From JAGVUD01 sp052033935 (GTDB lineage Bacteria > Armatimonadota > UBA5829 > DSUL01), in assembly GCA_052033935.1 (NCBI GenBank), contig JBPOJE010000113.1, positions 1-23,368 of the forward strand: a stretch of 23,368 nt of DNA, written 5' to 3'. A program made the translations under genes and the position numbers. A model generated the notes under the pieces. It had not been told where the DNA came from. It saw only the letters and a list, made by a program, of their open reading frames with translations, and ran no database searches. This document shows, one piece after another, positions 22,945 through 23,368 of this stretch (position 1 is its first letter; each line of letters begins with the position of its first letter).

Positions 22945-23368
22945 ATGAAGTATTTTGATTGTTGCGCCTACCTGAGCGCACCCACGACAACCGCCGACGA
23001 GATTCTGCGCGTTCTGGACGAGCACGGCATCGAACGCGCCATTGTCTGCCATTCCGATTCGGCCGCGGCGACTGCGGCAGCAGCGAACGCCGGAATCATC
23101 GCGCGGACGTCGGGGCAGGAACGCCTTATCCCCTGCCTTTCCTTCACGCCCGACCCGCTGTCCCGCGACGGACTTCAGCAGGAAGAGCGTGACTGGCTTG
23201 CATCGCTTGCCTGCGCCACCAGAATCTACCCCCGCGACAGCCAGTTCAGCCTGAAGGAATGGCAGAGCGCGGGATTGATTGACCACATCTCGGCTGAAGG
23301 GCTCCCCCTACTAATCGGACTGGATCAGGTTCAGAACGAGGACGGCTACAACTTCGACCTGATGTATG
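22945..23368 (+). CDS. Amidohydrolase-2 family TIM-barrel hydrolase, N-terminal part (runs off the window)
   Basis: From ATG 22945 the frame is open to the last base (141 codons). It reads MKYFDCCAYLSAPTTTADEI and then LRVLDEHGIERAIVCHSDSA, followed by ERLIPCLSF. This is the usual opening of amidohydrolase-related proteins: a first strand with FD, a helix that ends in HGIERAIV, and the next strand LIPCLSFTP. Superfamily enzymes hydrolyse or decarboxylate small substrates at a metal centre, but the HxH motif at strand one is not evident here (FDCCAY), as in several sugar-cluster members. No Shine-Dalgarno site is clear before the ATG. The 258 bp before it, after the GH127 remnant, show no gene. 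The remaining two thirds of the protein lie outside the window. Confidence 0.7.
   Translation, partial: MKYFDCCAYLSAPTTTADEILRVLDEHGIERAIVCHSDSAAATAAAANAGIIARTSGQERLIPCLSFTPDPLSRDGLQQEERDWLASLACATRIYPRDSQFSLKEWQSAGLIDHISAEGLPLLIGLDQVQNEDGYNFDLMY

Overview
The window is bacterial chromosome, GC-rich (roughly 60% by eye), with short gene gaps, Shine-Dalgarno sites and many exported proteins carrying Tat or Sec signals. The mix of Tat-exported Gfo/Idh oxidoreductase, Tat-exported TIM-barrel sugar isomerase, secreted DUF6807 and DUF4380-like proteins, GH116 and GH127 glycosidases, HEAT and TPR proteins suits a sugar-specialised environmental bacterium of the Armatimonadota or Planctomycetota/PVC kind. 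No rRNA or marker gene fixes the phylum, so this is a guess.

Layout. 1-127 is the right end of an IS3-family insertion sequence. 244-1413 (minus) holds two decayed genes: an exported HEAT-repeat protein and a small Tat-exported Cys-rich protein. 1542-3252 (minus) holds peptide deformylase, then a class II aldolase with its own sigma70-like promoter. 3324-3592 is a repeat block with 13-bp inverted ends and a 12-bp motif recurring every 104-105 bp. 3694-9044 (plus) is a tight run: NrnA-like DHH phosphoesterase, ApbE flavin transferase, Gfo/Idh oxidoreductase, sugar isomerase/epimerase and a DUF6807 protein. An NupG-like permease follows and ends at a strong terminator (10409-10445). 10541-12468 (plus) is a double-ACT protein and a PFL/UPF0210 protein, the latter read through two apparent one-base insertions. 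12481-14346 (minus) is a cytoplasmic Gfo/Idh oxidoreductase followed by a TPR protein with an unusual tail. 14640-20019 (plus) holds cyclopropane fatty acid synthase, a GH116-type glycosidase broken by three frameshifts, and a single-domain RNase II-like exonuclease. 20044-20808 (minus) is an exported SIMPL/DUF541 protein, divergent from a secreted DUF4380-like sugar-binding-fold protein (20991-21998). 22080-22686 is a decayed C-terminal piece of a GH127/DUF1680 beta-L-arabinofuranosidase-type gene. An amidohydrolase-2 family gene starts at 22945 and runs off the end.

How the genes fit together. The sugar genes suggest glycoside breakdown in which oxidation and isomerisation happen outside the cytoplasm (Tat Gfo/Idh, Tat TIM barrel, DUF6807), followed by uptake through the permease and cytoplasmic processing (second Gfo/Idh, aldolase). 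This is inferred from families and adjacency; no substrate can be read from the sequence.

A caution runs through the window. Five loci (HEAT, small Tat protein, PFL, GH116, GH127) show frameshifts or stops inside otherwise recognisable protein, while their neighbours are intact. Several lesions sit in homopolymers or short tandem duplications, so both real gene decay and assembly indels are possible. No tRNA, rRNA or CRISPR array was seen.
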